This document shows positions 44,467-52,370 of a stretch of DNA of 55,206 nucleotides, one piece after another. The notes beneath the pieces were generated by a model that ran no database searches, was not told where the DNA came from, and was given only the letters and a program-made list of their open reading frames with translations. Origin of the DNA: Clostridium sp. OF09-36. Its GTDB lineage: Bacteria; Bacillota; Clostridia; Lachnospirales; Lachnospiraceae. Where the stretch lies: positions 1-55,206 of the forward strand of contig NZ_QUMD01000023.1 of assembly GCF_003481985.1 (NCBI RefSeq). The letters run 5' to 3'. Within the stretch, counting starts at the first letter, position 1, and each line of letters begins with the position of its first letter. Position numbers and translations under genes: made by a program.

Positions 44467-44769
44467 TTATACCACACTTCGCGTGAGATTGCTTGCGTTA
44501 GCTTTCGCCGCTTCGCTGGCGGCTCTCCGGCGTTGCTCATTGTATGGGGCGGTCAGACGGAAAGAGAAACGCCCCTTTGCAATATCAAACTCCATGCAGC
44601 CTGTTTCGTGGTCTGTGTCGGTCTGGTAGCACTCGTCGGGGTACTGCTCGGCATAAGCGGCAAGCCGCTTTTTGAGGTTGGTGTTGTGGGTGCGGATATG
44701 GATAAGGGGGTCTTTCTCGTCAAACCATATATCGGTGGTCTTTTCCTGTTTGGTAAGCCCTGTTCTCAT
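44467..44769 (-). CDS. conserved mobile-element protein
   Basis: A 100-residue soluble protein (TKQEKTTDIWFDEKDPLIHI, RTHNTNLKKRLAAYAEQYPD, ECYQTDTDHETGCMEFDIAK, GRFSFRLTAPYNEQRRRAAS). Such proteins recur in Clostridia mobile elements; function unknown. It has an RBS (AAAGGAG) upstream. The 83-bp gap to the ECF gene and the 134-bp gap upstream hold no other gene. Confidence 0.65.
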   Translation of the reverse strand: MRTGLTKQEKTTDIWFDEKDPLIHIRTHNTNLKKRLAAYAEQYPDECYQTDTDHETGCMEFDIAKGRFSFRLTAPYNEQRRRAASEAAKANASNLTRSVV

Positions 44770-44903
44770 GCAAGCTCCTTTCTGCGTCCCTGTTACGCAA
44801 TAGGGGTGTTTTTCGGGTGTTTTCCTCGGCTCTTGACTTGGGGAAAACTGCGTTTTTGACGATAAAAACCGCCCAAACGGGGAATGTATCGTCGGGGCGG
44901 CTG

Positions 44904-45119
44904 TTATCGCAAGATTTCTGTTTTTTCCGGCTCTTGACCGTCAGACGCAGAAAAACGCAGACTGTCGGCAAGTATCGTTTTCAGCAGCTTGTCGGAGAAT
45001 GTTTCTGTGGCGTTGTGGTTAAAAAACAGCTCCGCAACAATGGTCTGCCCGTTTCTCTGTGTCGTGATAACTCCGTCCGGTTTGGTCGGCGGGGTGGGTG
45101 TTCCTTTCTTTTCTGTCAA
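44904..45119 (-). CDS. TnpW-like transposon protein
   Basis: A 71-residue protein with ITTQRNGQTIVAELFFNHNA and TETFSDKLLKTIL, matching the pattern of TnpW-family proteins (a strand pair, then TETxxDKL helix). The family occurs beside TnpX-type serine recombinases; the role is unknown. It lies just downstream of the recombinase gene. Confidence 0.7.
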   Translation of the reverse strand: MTEKKGTPTPPTKPDGVITTQRNGQTIVAELFFNHNATETFSDKLLKTILADSLRFSASDGQEPEKTEILR

Positions 45120-45198
45120 TAGGTTACTCCTTTCTCCGGGCGTAAAAAAGGGACTTCCCGTAGTTCGGAAAATCCCTCTATGATGTTGCTATTCTGTT

Positions 45199-47049
45199 TT
45201 ATGGTGCGGACAGTGCGGCGGCAGCCTGCGCCTTTTTCTTCGCCCGATATTCCCGCGCTTTGATACGGTCGTACTCCCGCCTCTTTTCAAGATTTCTCGC
45301 CCGGTATTCTCTTGAATAGTTGCGGTGGTAGGCGCGGCTCTTTTCCTTTCTTGCTTCTTCGATTTCCTCACGCATTTGCCGGATTTCCTGCTCTGTCGGC
45401 TCTGCAAGCTGTGTCAGTTCATTTTCAAATCTGCCGATATGGTTAAAATATATCCCGATATGCTGAATAGCCTGTTTCGCCCTTTTCTTGTCACGCTCAT
45501 GCACTTCAATCCGGCTGATAAACTCGTTGAGGATAGTCGGGGTAAGGTCGGTAAAGTCAGCGTAACGGTCTATCAGCTTTACAAACTTCTGCGCCCGTCC
45601 TCCCGCGTTCTCAAAAGCGGATAGCTGTTCCCTAAGCTGTTCAAGCTCGGCTTTCAGTGAGTAGTATTCTTCGGAATACTTCTGCGACATCTGCTCATAG
45701 CGGTCTTGTGGGATAGTACCCAGCGCGTTGTCCTCATAAAGTTTATTCAGCACCTTGTCAATCTGTTCAAGGCGCGTCGTGATTTGCGGGATACGCTTCT
45801 GCTGTTTCTTTGTCTTGTCGGTCTGCTGCATGGCAAGGCTCTTTTTCACTAAGGCTTCAAACTCTGCCCGGTTGCTGATAGAGTATTCCGCGATTTTTTT
45901 CAGCACATCTGCGACGGTCTGCATAAGCAGATCCGCGTCCATGATGTGCGGGGAGCTGCACTTGGGATTTTTGGCTTTTCCCTTGTGGTACTCGCTGCAA
46001 TAGGCAACATGGCGCTTGCCGCCGTTTCGGTAATCTATGCGAATGTGCATTTTTGCACCGCAGTCTTTACAGAAAAGCAAGCCGGACAGAGGGTGGATTT
46101 CTCCGTCCCCGTTGGGGCGTTTGACAGGTGCGTTTTCCAAAATCCGCTGCACATTTTCAAAGTCGGTGCGGTCAATAATCGGCTCATGCACATTTTCTGT
46201 GATGTGCCACTGGCTTCTGTCTACATAGTGGTTTCGCTTATCCCGGAAATGCTTTGTGGTCTTGAAGTTGACTACATCGCCGCAATACTCCTGCCGCGTG
46301 AGGATATGGGTCAGCGTGGCTTTGTTCCACTTGTAACGGTTATCCTCGTTGAGCGTCTTATTTTTACAAGTTCCCCGCCCGCGGTCTTTCATGTAGAAAG
46401 TGGGGGTTGGGATTTGCTCCTGTGTCAGATATACGGCGATTTGGTTTCGGTTTTTCCCGTCCAAAAACAGACGGAAAATAAGGCGTACAACCTCGGCGGC
46501 TTCCTCGTCGATTATCCAAAAATCCTTGTTGTCCGGGGCTTTGATATAGCCGTAAGGGGCTTCGGTGGCAATCGGCTTTCCACTCATGCCTTTGGTCTTA
46601 ATGCCCGTTTTCACTTTCTTGCTGATGTCCTTTGCGTACCACTCCGACATGATATTGATAAAGGGGGCAAACTCTAATGTGTCGGGGTTTTCGCTGTCTA
46701 TACCGTTGTTGACTGCGATAAAGCGTACATTGTTCCGTCTGAAAATCTCCATAGCGTTGCCAACTTGGAGATAGTCGCGCCCCCAGCGGGTAAGGTCTTT
46801 CATAATGCAGACACCGATTTTGCCGCTTTCCACATCTTCAATCATGCGGGAATAAGCGGAACGGTCAAAGAACCTGCCGCTTTCGTCGTCGTCAATGTAG
46901 TGGCGGATATTGGTTAGGTGCTGTCCTTTGGCGTAGTTCTCTAAAAAGATTTTTTGGTTCTGTATGCTGTTGCTCTCGCCGCCGTCCCTGTCTTCGTCGC
47001 CTACGGAAAGGCGGGAGTAAAGGGCTGTGATTTTATTGTAATTGCTCAT
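45199..47049 (-). CDS. large serine recombinase of IME-C
   Basis: A 616-residue recombinase. The catalytic Ser is in ALYSRLSVGDED, with CIMKDLTRWGRDYLQVG in the resolvase core. The recombinase domain, a zinc ribbon (CKDCGAKMHIRI...CSEYH...CSS), a coiled coil at about 405-490 and a DUF4368-type C-terminus follow. The basic tail (EYRARNLEKRREYDRIKARE) is long. The start at 47049 has GGAGG 8 bases upstream. It lies at the right boundary of IME-C and should catalyse integration into virD4. Confidence 0.93.
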   Translation of the reverse strand: MSNYNKITALYSRLSVGDEDRDGGESNSIQNQKIFLENYAKGQHLTNIRHYIDDDESGRFFDRSAYSRMIEDVESGKIGVCIMKDLTRWGRDYLQVGNAMEIFRRNNVRFIAVNNGIDSENPDTLEFAPFINIMSEWYAKDISKKVKTGIKTKGMSGKPIATEAPYGYIKAPDNKDFWIIDEEAAEVVRLIFRLFLDGKNRNQIAVYLTQEQIPTPTFYMKDRGRGTCKNKTLNEDNRYKWNKATLTHILTRQEYCGDVVNFKTTKHFRDKRNHYVDRSQWHITENVHEPIIDRTDFENVQRILENAPVKRPNGDGEIHPLSGLLFCKDCGAKMHIRIDYRNGGKRHVAYCSEYHKGKAKNPKCSSPHIMDADLLMQTVADVLKKIAEYSISNRAEFEALVKKSLAMQQTDKTKKQQKRIPQITTRLEQIDKVLNKLYEDNALGTIPQDRYEQMSQKYSEEYYSLKAELEQLREQLSAFENAGGRAQKFVKLIDRYADFTDLTPTILNEFISRIEVHERDKKRAKQAIQHIGIYFNHIGRFENELTQLAEPTEQEIRQMREEIEEARKEKSRAYHRNYSREYRARNLEKRREYDRIKAREYRAKKKAQAAAALSAP

Positions 47050-47103
47050 GTGCATATCCTCCTGCGTCCATAAAGTCGTTGTTTACAGTTAAGATTATGC
47101 ACT

Positions 47104-47400
47104 CCAACGTGCAGAGCCGTACTCCATGCCCTTACGGTATTTCTTTGCGTTCTTGCCTTTCACATAGACCGCAAGCCGGATAACGACAGCCCCGACAATG
47201 CCGATAAGCAAGTCCATAGGGGCGAAACTCGGCAGGGCATTTGAAAAGGCGGCAGAAAAGCCGCTGCCAATGGAAAGCAGCTTGCCGGAGAGGTCAGCCC
47301 CCGGAGAGAGCCGCACCGCCTGTCCGACTTTATCAAAGAGATACACAAAGAGCAGATAGGGGGCGTTTAGGATAAGCAGCTTCTTGATATTCGGCTTCAT
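47104..47400 (-). pseudogene. virD4: virD4 coupling protein, N-terminal part (cut by IME-C)
   Basis: It encodes MKPNIKKLLILNAPYLLFVY and on to YRKGMEYGSARW, with two transmembrane segments (about 8-22 and 60-85). The remaining ATPase part lies at 37085-38578. As it stands the frame continues two codons into IME-C and stops. The ATG overlaps the stop of pcfB. Confidence 0.92.
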
Positions 47401-47873
47401 AGCGATACCTCCCTGTCCTTGTGTTTTGTCTTTTGACGGTTCGCATTAAGCTGCTTTGCTGCGTCCCGGAATGTGGCAAGTGCCTTTCGGATAGAGGGCT
47501 TTTGCTCCTGTGTCAGCTTCTTTGCGGAAAACTCCTTAAAGGCTGCGGTCAGAGCGTCCGCGTCCCGCCCCTTGAAAAATACAAGATAACGGGGCGGCGT
47601 TTCGGTGCTGTCTTTCTTTAGGGCAAAGTCGATACCGTATTTTTTTGCCGTCTGCTCAAAGGCTTTGATATTGCCCTCGGTTATCTCAATGTTGGAAAGC
47701 CCCGCGTTCTGCTTCGCAAGCTGCTTTAGGGTCTGCTTCCCGTGGGGCTGTTTTTCCTGCTGCTTTTTTGCCTGTGCAAGCATGGCTTTGATTGCCTTTT
47801 GCAGCATTTCAGCGGTCAGCTTTGCTCCCTTGACAGAGAGCGCAACCACTTTTTCGTTGATTTCATCTTGCAA
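47397..47873 (-). CDS. pcfB: PcfB-family protein
   Basis: A 158-residue DUF3801/PcfB-like protein (VVALSVKGAKLTAEMLQKAI, then YGIDFALKKDSTETPPRYLV, FFKGRDADALTAAFKEF), with a basic PSIRKALATFRDAAKQL tail. In Enterococcus pCF10, PcfB joins the relaxase to the coupling protein. The stop overlaps the virD4 start, so both belong to one operon, now cut by IME-C. Confidence 0.88.
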   Translation of the reverse strand: MQDEINEKVVALSVKGAKLTAEMLQKAIKAMLAQAKKQQEKQPHGKQTLKQLAKQNAGLSNIEITEGNIKAFEQTAKKYGIDFALKKDSTETPPRYLVFFKGRDADALTAAFKEFSAKKLTQEQKPSIRKALATFRDAAKQLNANRQKTKHKDREVSL

Positions 47874-47954
47874 TGTTTACCGTTCCTCCTTTCCCGATAG
47901 TGATAGTGTTCTTTTGGGCGTGAAAAAAGGGCGTCCGTTCTTCACGCCGCCCTG

Positions 47955-48173
47955 TTAAATCCGTACCCGCAGCCCGTTCAAATCCTCGGCGCGGATACCT
48001 ACAAGATACCAGTTGTCCCCGTACTCAATGCGGGTAGGCTTCCATTTGCCGCCTGTGAATACGTCCATGCACTCGCCGCAATGCAAGCCGCCGTAATAGT
48101 CGGCAATATCAAAGCGAATGTCGTAGCGGTCAGCGGTTTCATCAAAAATCAAAGCTCCTGTTTTCTGTGTCAT
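47955..48173 (-). CDS. DUF5348 protein
   Basis: A 72-residue protein (GALIFDETADRYDIRFDIAD, YYGGLHCGECMDVFTGGKW, YLVGIRAEDLNGLRVRI), probably a small beta barrel. The start at 48173 has GGAGG 9 bases upstream; the longer open frame upstream is a shadow of the RepA gene. Function unknown. Confidence 0.75.
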   Translation of the reverse strand: MTQKTGALIFDETADRYDIRFDIADYYGGLHCGECMDVFTGGKWKPTRIEYGDNWYLVGIRAEDLNGLRVRI

Positions 48174-49197
48174 GTGGTAAATCCTCCTTTTTTCGTTTAC
48201 AGGCTTTCGCCTCATTGTAGGTGTAATAGTCCGGGTCGCCGTACTTCGGCTTTCTCGGTGCAAGTGCGCCGCTTGCCATATCGTGAGCGACAAGGGAAGT
48301 ATAGTAGCTGTCAATGGTAGACGGGGCATTGAAAAGCACCGCCTTTAGGTACTGCTTGATGTTGCGGATTTTGGTGGTGTTCTCCTGCATACAGTCAAGC
48401 ACAAAGCGGATATGTTCGCTGTTCAGCTTCATAAACTTTGACTTCACAAGTTCGGCGGGGTAATCGTCCCCGGCAATACGGATTTTCTTTCTTGACGTAC
48501 AGAGTGTTTCAAGGATAATGTCAACAATCTCATTCAGACGGTCATGGTCAAACTTCATATCCTGCAAGAGAATGTCATACTCGATATTGTCCTTGATGAT
48601 TTCCTCATACACTCTATAAGCGTCGTTCCTTTCCGTTCTTTTCCTTTCCTGCGGCTGTGCCGTTTCGTCCTCGCCATAAGGCAGAGGGATAGGCGTTTGT
48701 TCCAAACGCCCGGAATGGATAGGAATGGAATGGGTAATTGATAAATCCGTATTTGATTTTTCTTTTTTTGGTAAGTTAGTTCTTGATATATCTTTATTTA
48801 TTTGCGTTGGATTTTCCGACGTCGGATTATCCGTTGTCGGATTTTCCAATATCGGGTTAGCCGCTGTTGGATTTTCCAATATCGGATAATCCAATCCCGG
48901 CGGCTGCGGCTGCTCGTAAATGGTGTACTCGATAGCGGTCATTTTTCCTTTCTCGTCGCGCCCCTGCCGCCTTGTGATATATCCGGCTTTTTCAAGCTCC
49001 CAAATGGCGGTACGGATAGCGTCGATACTTTCCCGGTTGATGTAGGACAGCCCCGCAAGGGTATAGTCCCAATTTTCGGGAAGTGACAGCATTTGAGAAA
49101 GCAGCCCCTTTGCCTTTAGGGTAAGCTCCTTGTTGCGTAAGTGGTGGTTGCTCATTACGGTGTAGCCCGTTGTCCTTTCCACGCGGAAAACTGCCAT
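48142..49197 (-). CDS. DUF6017/RepA-type replication initiator-like protein
   Basis: A 351-residue protein. It has an N-terminal winged helix (LTLKAKGLLSQMLSLPENWD, YTLAGLSYINRESIDAIRTA, ELEKAGYITRRQGRDEKGK). A linker contains 5-to-7-residue repeats of the form NPILENPT/NPTSENPT. The C-terminal region at about 205-310 matches DUF6017 (YEEIIKDNIEYDILLQDM). It probably initiates plasmid-like replication of the excised ICE. The start at 49197 is set by AAAGGAG; the frame upstream runs through the 112-bp repeat and is spurious. Confidence 0.85.
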   Translation of the reverse strand: MAVFRVERTTGYTVMSNHHLRNKELTLKAKGLLSQMLSLPENWDYTLAGLSYINRESIDAIRTAIWELEKAGYITRRQGRDEKGKMTAIEYTIYEQPQPPGLDYPILENPTAANPILENPTTDNPTSENPTQINKDISRTNLPKKEKSNTDLSITHSIPIHSGRLEQTPIPLPYGEDETAQPQERKRTERNDAYRVYEEIIKDNIEYDILLQDMKFDHDRLNEIVDIILETLCTSRKKIRIAGDDYPAELVKSKFMKLNSEHIRFVLDCMQENTTKIRNIKQYLKAVLFNAPSTIDSYYTSLVAHDMASGALAPRKPKYGDPDYYTYNEAKACKRKKEDLPHDTENRSFDF

Positions 49198-49225
49198 AGC
49201 TTCATCACTCCTTTGCTGTGGATTT

Positions 49226-49337
49226 GTTACGCAGTAGAACGGCGATTTTGAGGGAAAAGGTATAAATCCCTTACCGCACGAAAAACGCGCCCGCAAAACC
49301 GCATAAATCAAGGCTTTTTCTGCTCCTACTGCGTAAC
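49226..49337. repeat. 112-bp repeat with 12-bp inverted ends, copy 2
   Basis: The same ends as 10493-10604 (GTTACGCAGTAG / CTACTGCGTAAC), the same length and the same orientation, with a diverged centre. It lies directly upstream of the RepA-like gene and may carry its promoter. Confidence 0.75.
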
Positions 49338-49354
49338 ATGAGGGCATAAAAATA

Positions 49355-49396
49355 GCGGCGTTCCTGTTCTCCCGGTGTGGGAGTAAGAAACGCCGC
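49355..49396 (-). terminator. terminator
   Basis: GCGGCGTT and AACGCCGC pair, with CTCCC/GGGAG above. On the minus strand it is followed by TATTTTTATG. It ends the gene at 49413. Confidence 0.75.
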
Positions 49397-49412
49397 CTGT
49401 GCGGGTCTGTAT

Positions 49413-49772
49413 TTAATTGTCGTCGGCGATTATGTCCTGCATGACTTCGCCAAAGTCAGCCGTAAGGGAAAACAGGAAGTATTCCAATACGTCGGGGTCT
49501 GCGCCCATAGGCTCGGCTTCCTCAGAAAAGGGCAAGCCCATAAGCCCGTACAGCAGCTTGACAACCTTAAAAAGTTTTTCCCTGTCTGCGGGGGTGTTCA
49601 TGGTTACAAATACGTCCGTCAAGCGGTTAATGGTTTCCATGTCGCCGCCTGTCGTTACCCATACCATTTCCGCGAACGGCTGCGTGATTGCTCCGGCTAC
49701 AAGGTTGATTTTATCCTTGTTGATTTCGCCGGACGGGAGTATAATACCCTTGTCTAAAAGTACGTTTTTCAT
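49413..49772 (-). CDS. conserved ICE protein of unknown function
   Basis: A 119-residue acidic protein (NVLLDKGIILPSGEINKDKI, MNTPADREKLFKVVKLLYGL, LEYFLFSLTADFGEVMQDII). I recognise no motif. The start at 49772 (MKNVLL) follows AAAATGAAGGAGGAC; the ATG at 49787 is less well placed. It is the last gene before the right end of the ICE. Confidence 0.65.
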   Translation of the reverse strand: MKNVLLDKGIILPSGEINKDKINLVAGAITQPFAEMVWVTTGGDMETINRLTDVFVTMNTPADREKLFKVVKLLYGLMGLPFSEEAEPMGADPDVLEYFLFSLTADFGEVMQDIIADDN

Positions 49773-49801
49773 GTCGTCCTCCTTCATTTTCGGTGCTGCG
49801 C

Positions 49802-49821
49802 TTGACGCTTTTTTGCCGCCC
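49802..49821 (+). repeat. 20-bp end repeat, right copy
   Basis: TTGACGCTTTTTTGCCGCCC, identical to 884-903. The rest of 49788-49958 has AT-rich short repeats (GGTTTTATAAAC, CTTATAAAAGG) of the ICE end. Confidence 0.5.
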
Positions 49822-49958
49822 GCGCTTACAAAACGAGATTATGTGGAGATACGGCAAGATAAATGACGATATGCGGAAAACCTTGATTTTAAGCCATTTT
49901 CGCAAGGTTTTATAAACATTTGCGAGGACTTATAAAAGGTTTTGCGTCTATCAAATCA

Positions 49959-49967
49959 ATAAAAAAT
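49959..49967 (+). repeat. right attachment core
   Basis: ATAAAAAAT, identical to 756-764. The last base is also the first base of the methyltransferase codon TGC. Confidence 0.85.
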
Positions 49968-51130
49968 GCACGGATTTTATGAAAAATACAGCTATACGCA
50001 GCGCATTAGTATCTACCAATTCTGTGTCACAAGGTGAAAGCGTTGCGAATTTGTGGAAGCCTTTATTTGAGGAAGGAGTTCATATTGATTTTGCTTATCA
50101 TACATTTAGATGGGATAGTGAGGCAAAAATTAAAGCCCATGTTCATTGTGTAATCATTGGATTTAGCATTGCTGTGAATACGAAACAGAAGAAATTATTT
50201 ACAGAGGAGAGGTACCAAGCTGTTAAAAATATCAATGGTTATCTGCTTGATGCTGAGGATATTTTTGTTGAAAGTAGAAATAAACCGCTTTGTAATGTCC
50301 CAGAAATAGGCATTGGAAATAAGCCGATAGATGGTGGATTTTATCTATTTGAAAAAGAAGAAATGGAGGATTTTATAAAAAAGGAACCTGGATCAAAAAA
50401 ATATTTTCGACCTTGGTATGGATCCAGAGAATTTATAAATCAAGCACCACGATATTGTTTATGGCTTGGAGAGTGTAGCCCAGCTGAACTTAGAAAAATG
50501 CCTTTGTGCATGGATAGAATTAATAAGGTAAGGGAGTATCGTCTTGCCAGCCCAAGTGCAGGTACAATAAAATTAGCTGAAAGACCGACGCGTTTTCATG
50601 TTGAAAATATGCCAAAAGGAAACTATATTGTTGTCCCAGAGGTTTCGTCGCAAAGACGAAGATATATCCCGATAGGATTTTTTACACCGGAAATTTTTTA
50701 CAGCAATCTTGTAAAAATCATTCCGGACGCTACATTATATCACTTTGGAATACTTACCTCAAATGTACATATGGCCTGGATGCGTGTTGTATGCGGAAGA
50801 TTAAAAAGCGATTATCGATATTCAAAAGATATCGTTTATAATAATTTCCCATGGCCATTACCAACGGAGCAACAGAAGCAGAAAATTGAGCAGACAGCGC
50901 AGGCTATTCTTGACGCACGTGCCATCTATCCTGATAGCAGTCTCGCAGATCTATACGACGAACTAACCATGCCCTCAGAACTTCGAAAGGCACATCAACA
51001 GAATGATAAGGCAGTAATGCAGGATTACGGCTTTGATATTAGGACTACTACGGAAAGCAGTTGCGTAGCTGAACTAATGAAAATGTATCAGGAATTAACA
51101 GAAAAAGAAAATGCCAGAGGTAGAAAATGA
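49967..51130 (+). pseudogene. MmeI-like DNA methyltransferase, C-terminal part (right of the ICE)
   Basis: It continues the fragment at 275-766: after WYKK come CTDFMKNTAIRSALVSTNSV and SQGESVANLWKPLFEEG, the stretch that follows NPPF in this family. The target-recognition region includes FHVENMPKGNYIVVPEVSSQ, RRRYIPIGFF and YNNFPWPLP. A helical C-terminus follows (AQAILDARAIYPDSSLADLY). It might be translated alone from ATG 49979 but would lack the catalytic motifs. It overlaps the next gene by 4 bp. Confidence 0.92.
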
Positions 51131-52317
51131 CCAGAGAGGAAGTGTTCGATTATTGCCGCCAGCAATACAAAACTGAACCGGATTATCCATGGAAAGATTA
51201 CAATGCCGTGTTGAGGCACTCGGATAATAATAAGTGGTATGGTCTGGTTATGACAGTATCTTTCTATCGCTCACCGGACGACCATCCAGAAGCAGTTCGT
51301 TGTGGAATTTTAACTGCCGATCACCAAATTTTCCGTAGGGAACGATGGACAGTTTTAAAGATTTTGCGTGTAAAAAGTGAGAGCAGTCCACTGTTTCTTC
51401 GATGCGATAATCCCTTAGTTTTAAGCCATTTTTTCGTGTATCAGGAGACGGAGCCGGATATGCGCTTGGGTGCTGCGTCAATTGGGATTATGACTGATGA
51501 CAATTATAACATCTTTGAGGACGGTATTGATTTGATGGTAGGTGGTCGCATGATGCCTGTACCTGCTTATCCGGAGTATGAGCACAATCCAGAGCTGCTT
51601 GAAGATATGGAAAAGATTAAGTATGTGTTGGATGGAGGAAACCTGTCTTACCGGCCATCACCGCATCGTTTTATTCGCACCAATAGACCATCGACTTATG
51701 CTATGGATGAGATGATAGAAGAAGCAAAGCAAGGGCTGAGAAGAGAATTTCCAAAACATGGGAAAAGGACAGAATATACTGTTGATTGGCTGGAAGTACG
51801 GCGGAAAGCATTAGAACTCTATAAGCAGATTTATGGCAGAAAAGGCGTTGCCGGTATGGTGTATTTTGATCCAGATTTAGTGAGCGTGGAAACAGCAGAA
51901 TGTAAAAACGGCTGGGAAGTGCCAGTAGGAAAGAAAAATTGTGTGAAGCTGTTATGCTTTGAAGAGCAGCAAAGTACGGCGGAAGACCTCATTTGTACCG
52001 ATCCAGCTGAGGCAAAAGGGTATGTTCGCTTTGCATCTGGATATTGTACGGATCTGGATAAACAAGTGAAACAATGGAAGAGAGAATACGGAACAGACGA
52101 GCCGATGGAGATAGTCCGTGATATCTATAAAGAAACCCCTCATGTGCATCGGGCTTACCGGGAGATACTTGGTCAGCACGCAGTTTTTCGGATGGAGGGG
52201 CAGATTGATGATTATATGGATATGGTCAAAGATAAGCTGGCAAGCTCCGCACCGGACATTGAGATTGGTGCTAAGACGCAGAGAATAGAAAAACGAGGAA
52301 AAAGTTACAGTCGATAA
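51127..52317 (+). CDS. unknown protein coupled to the methyltransferase; N-terminus MmcQ/YjbR-like
   Basis: A 396-residue soluble protein. The first ~42 residues (MTREEVFDYCRQQYKTEPDY, AVLRHSDNNKWYGLVM) read like the start of MmcQ/YjbR DNA-binding proteins, but the resemblance then ends. The remainder (SPLFLRCDNPLVLSHFF, VGGRMMPVPAYPEYEHNP, HRAYREILGQHAVFRMEGQI) matches nothing I recognise. ATGA overlap with the methyltransferase implies translational coupling, so it may be a restriction-modification or defence partner. The terminator at 52335 ends the unit. Confidence 0.75.
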   Translation: MTREEVFDYCRQQYKTEPDYPWKDYNAVLRHSDNNKWYGLVMTVSFYRSPDDHPEAVRCGILTADHQIFRRERWTVLKILRVKSESSPLFLRCDNPLVLSHFFVYQETEPDMRLGAASIGIMTDDNYNIFEDGIDLMVGGRMMPVPAYPEYEHNPELLEDMEKIKYVLDGGNLSYRPSPHRFIRTNRPSTYAMDEMIEEAKQGLRREFPKHGKRTEYTVDWLEVRRKALELYKQIYGRKGVAGMVYFDPDLVSVETAECKNGWEVPVGKKNCVKLLCFEEQQSTAEDLICTDPAEAKGYVRFASGYCTDLDKQVKQWKREYGTDEPMEIVRDIYKETPHVHRAYREILGQHAVFRMEGQIDDYMDMVKDKLASSAPDIEIGAKTQRIEKRGKSYSR

Positions 52318-52334
52318 GTATTTATATAGAACAG

Positions 52335-52360
52335 AAAGGCAGGATTTTGGTCCTGCCTTT
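52335..52360. terminator. bidirectional terminator
   Basis: AAAGGCAGGA pairs with TCCTGCCTTT, followed by TTC on plus and a CTGTTCTATATAAA tract on minus. It lies between convergent genes. Confidence 0.85.
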
Positions 52361-52370
52361 TTCATATCTG

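Larger units (their letters stand above)
38576..47106. mobile_element. IME-C: nested mobilizable element in virD4
   Basis: About 8.5 kb between CCA at 38576-38578 and CCA at 47104-47106. Removal joins GCACG-TTGG to GGCAATGCC on the coding strand, giving EYGSARWGNAED, the natural virD4 sequence. It carries a large serine recombinase at the right end, TnpW-like protein, ECF sigma/anti-sigma, DUF3847, oriT-like site, MOBQ relaxase and a toprim/RecA-type replication protein. A very short core is normal for serine recombinases. Confidence 0.9.
756..49967. mobile_element. Tn1549/CTn-type integrative conjugative element with two nested elements
   Basis: This ~49-kb element is bounded by direct 9-bp copies of ATAAAAAAT at 756-764 and 49959-49967. 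The tyrosine integrase and excisionase lie at the left end. The backbone runs mostly on the minus strand: relaxase/MobC on plus, then topoisomerase, CHAP hydrolase, VirB4, PrgI, VirB6, Maff2, VirD4, PcfB and a replication-type protein. Subtracting the two nested elements (about 10.7 and 8.5 kb) leaves about 30 kb. Joining the flanks rebuilds W-Y-K-K-C-T-D-F-M in the methyltransferase, which is direct evidence for the boundaries. Confidence 0.93.

Noticed and set aside
44792..44815. A third copy of the 112-bp element (GTTACGCAATAGGGGTG)
   Set aside because: Only one end is similar and the sequence diverges at once; no opposite end at the right distance.
49198..49347. N-terminal extension of the RepA-like protein (CYAVGAEKALIY...)
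   Set aside because: It is translated from the 112-bp repeat; a similar sequence appears from the other copy, showing it is the repeat rather than a protein domain.
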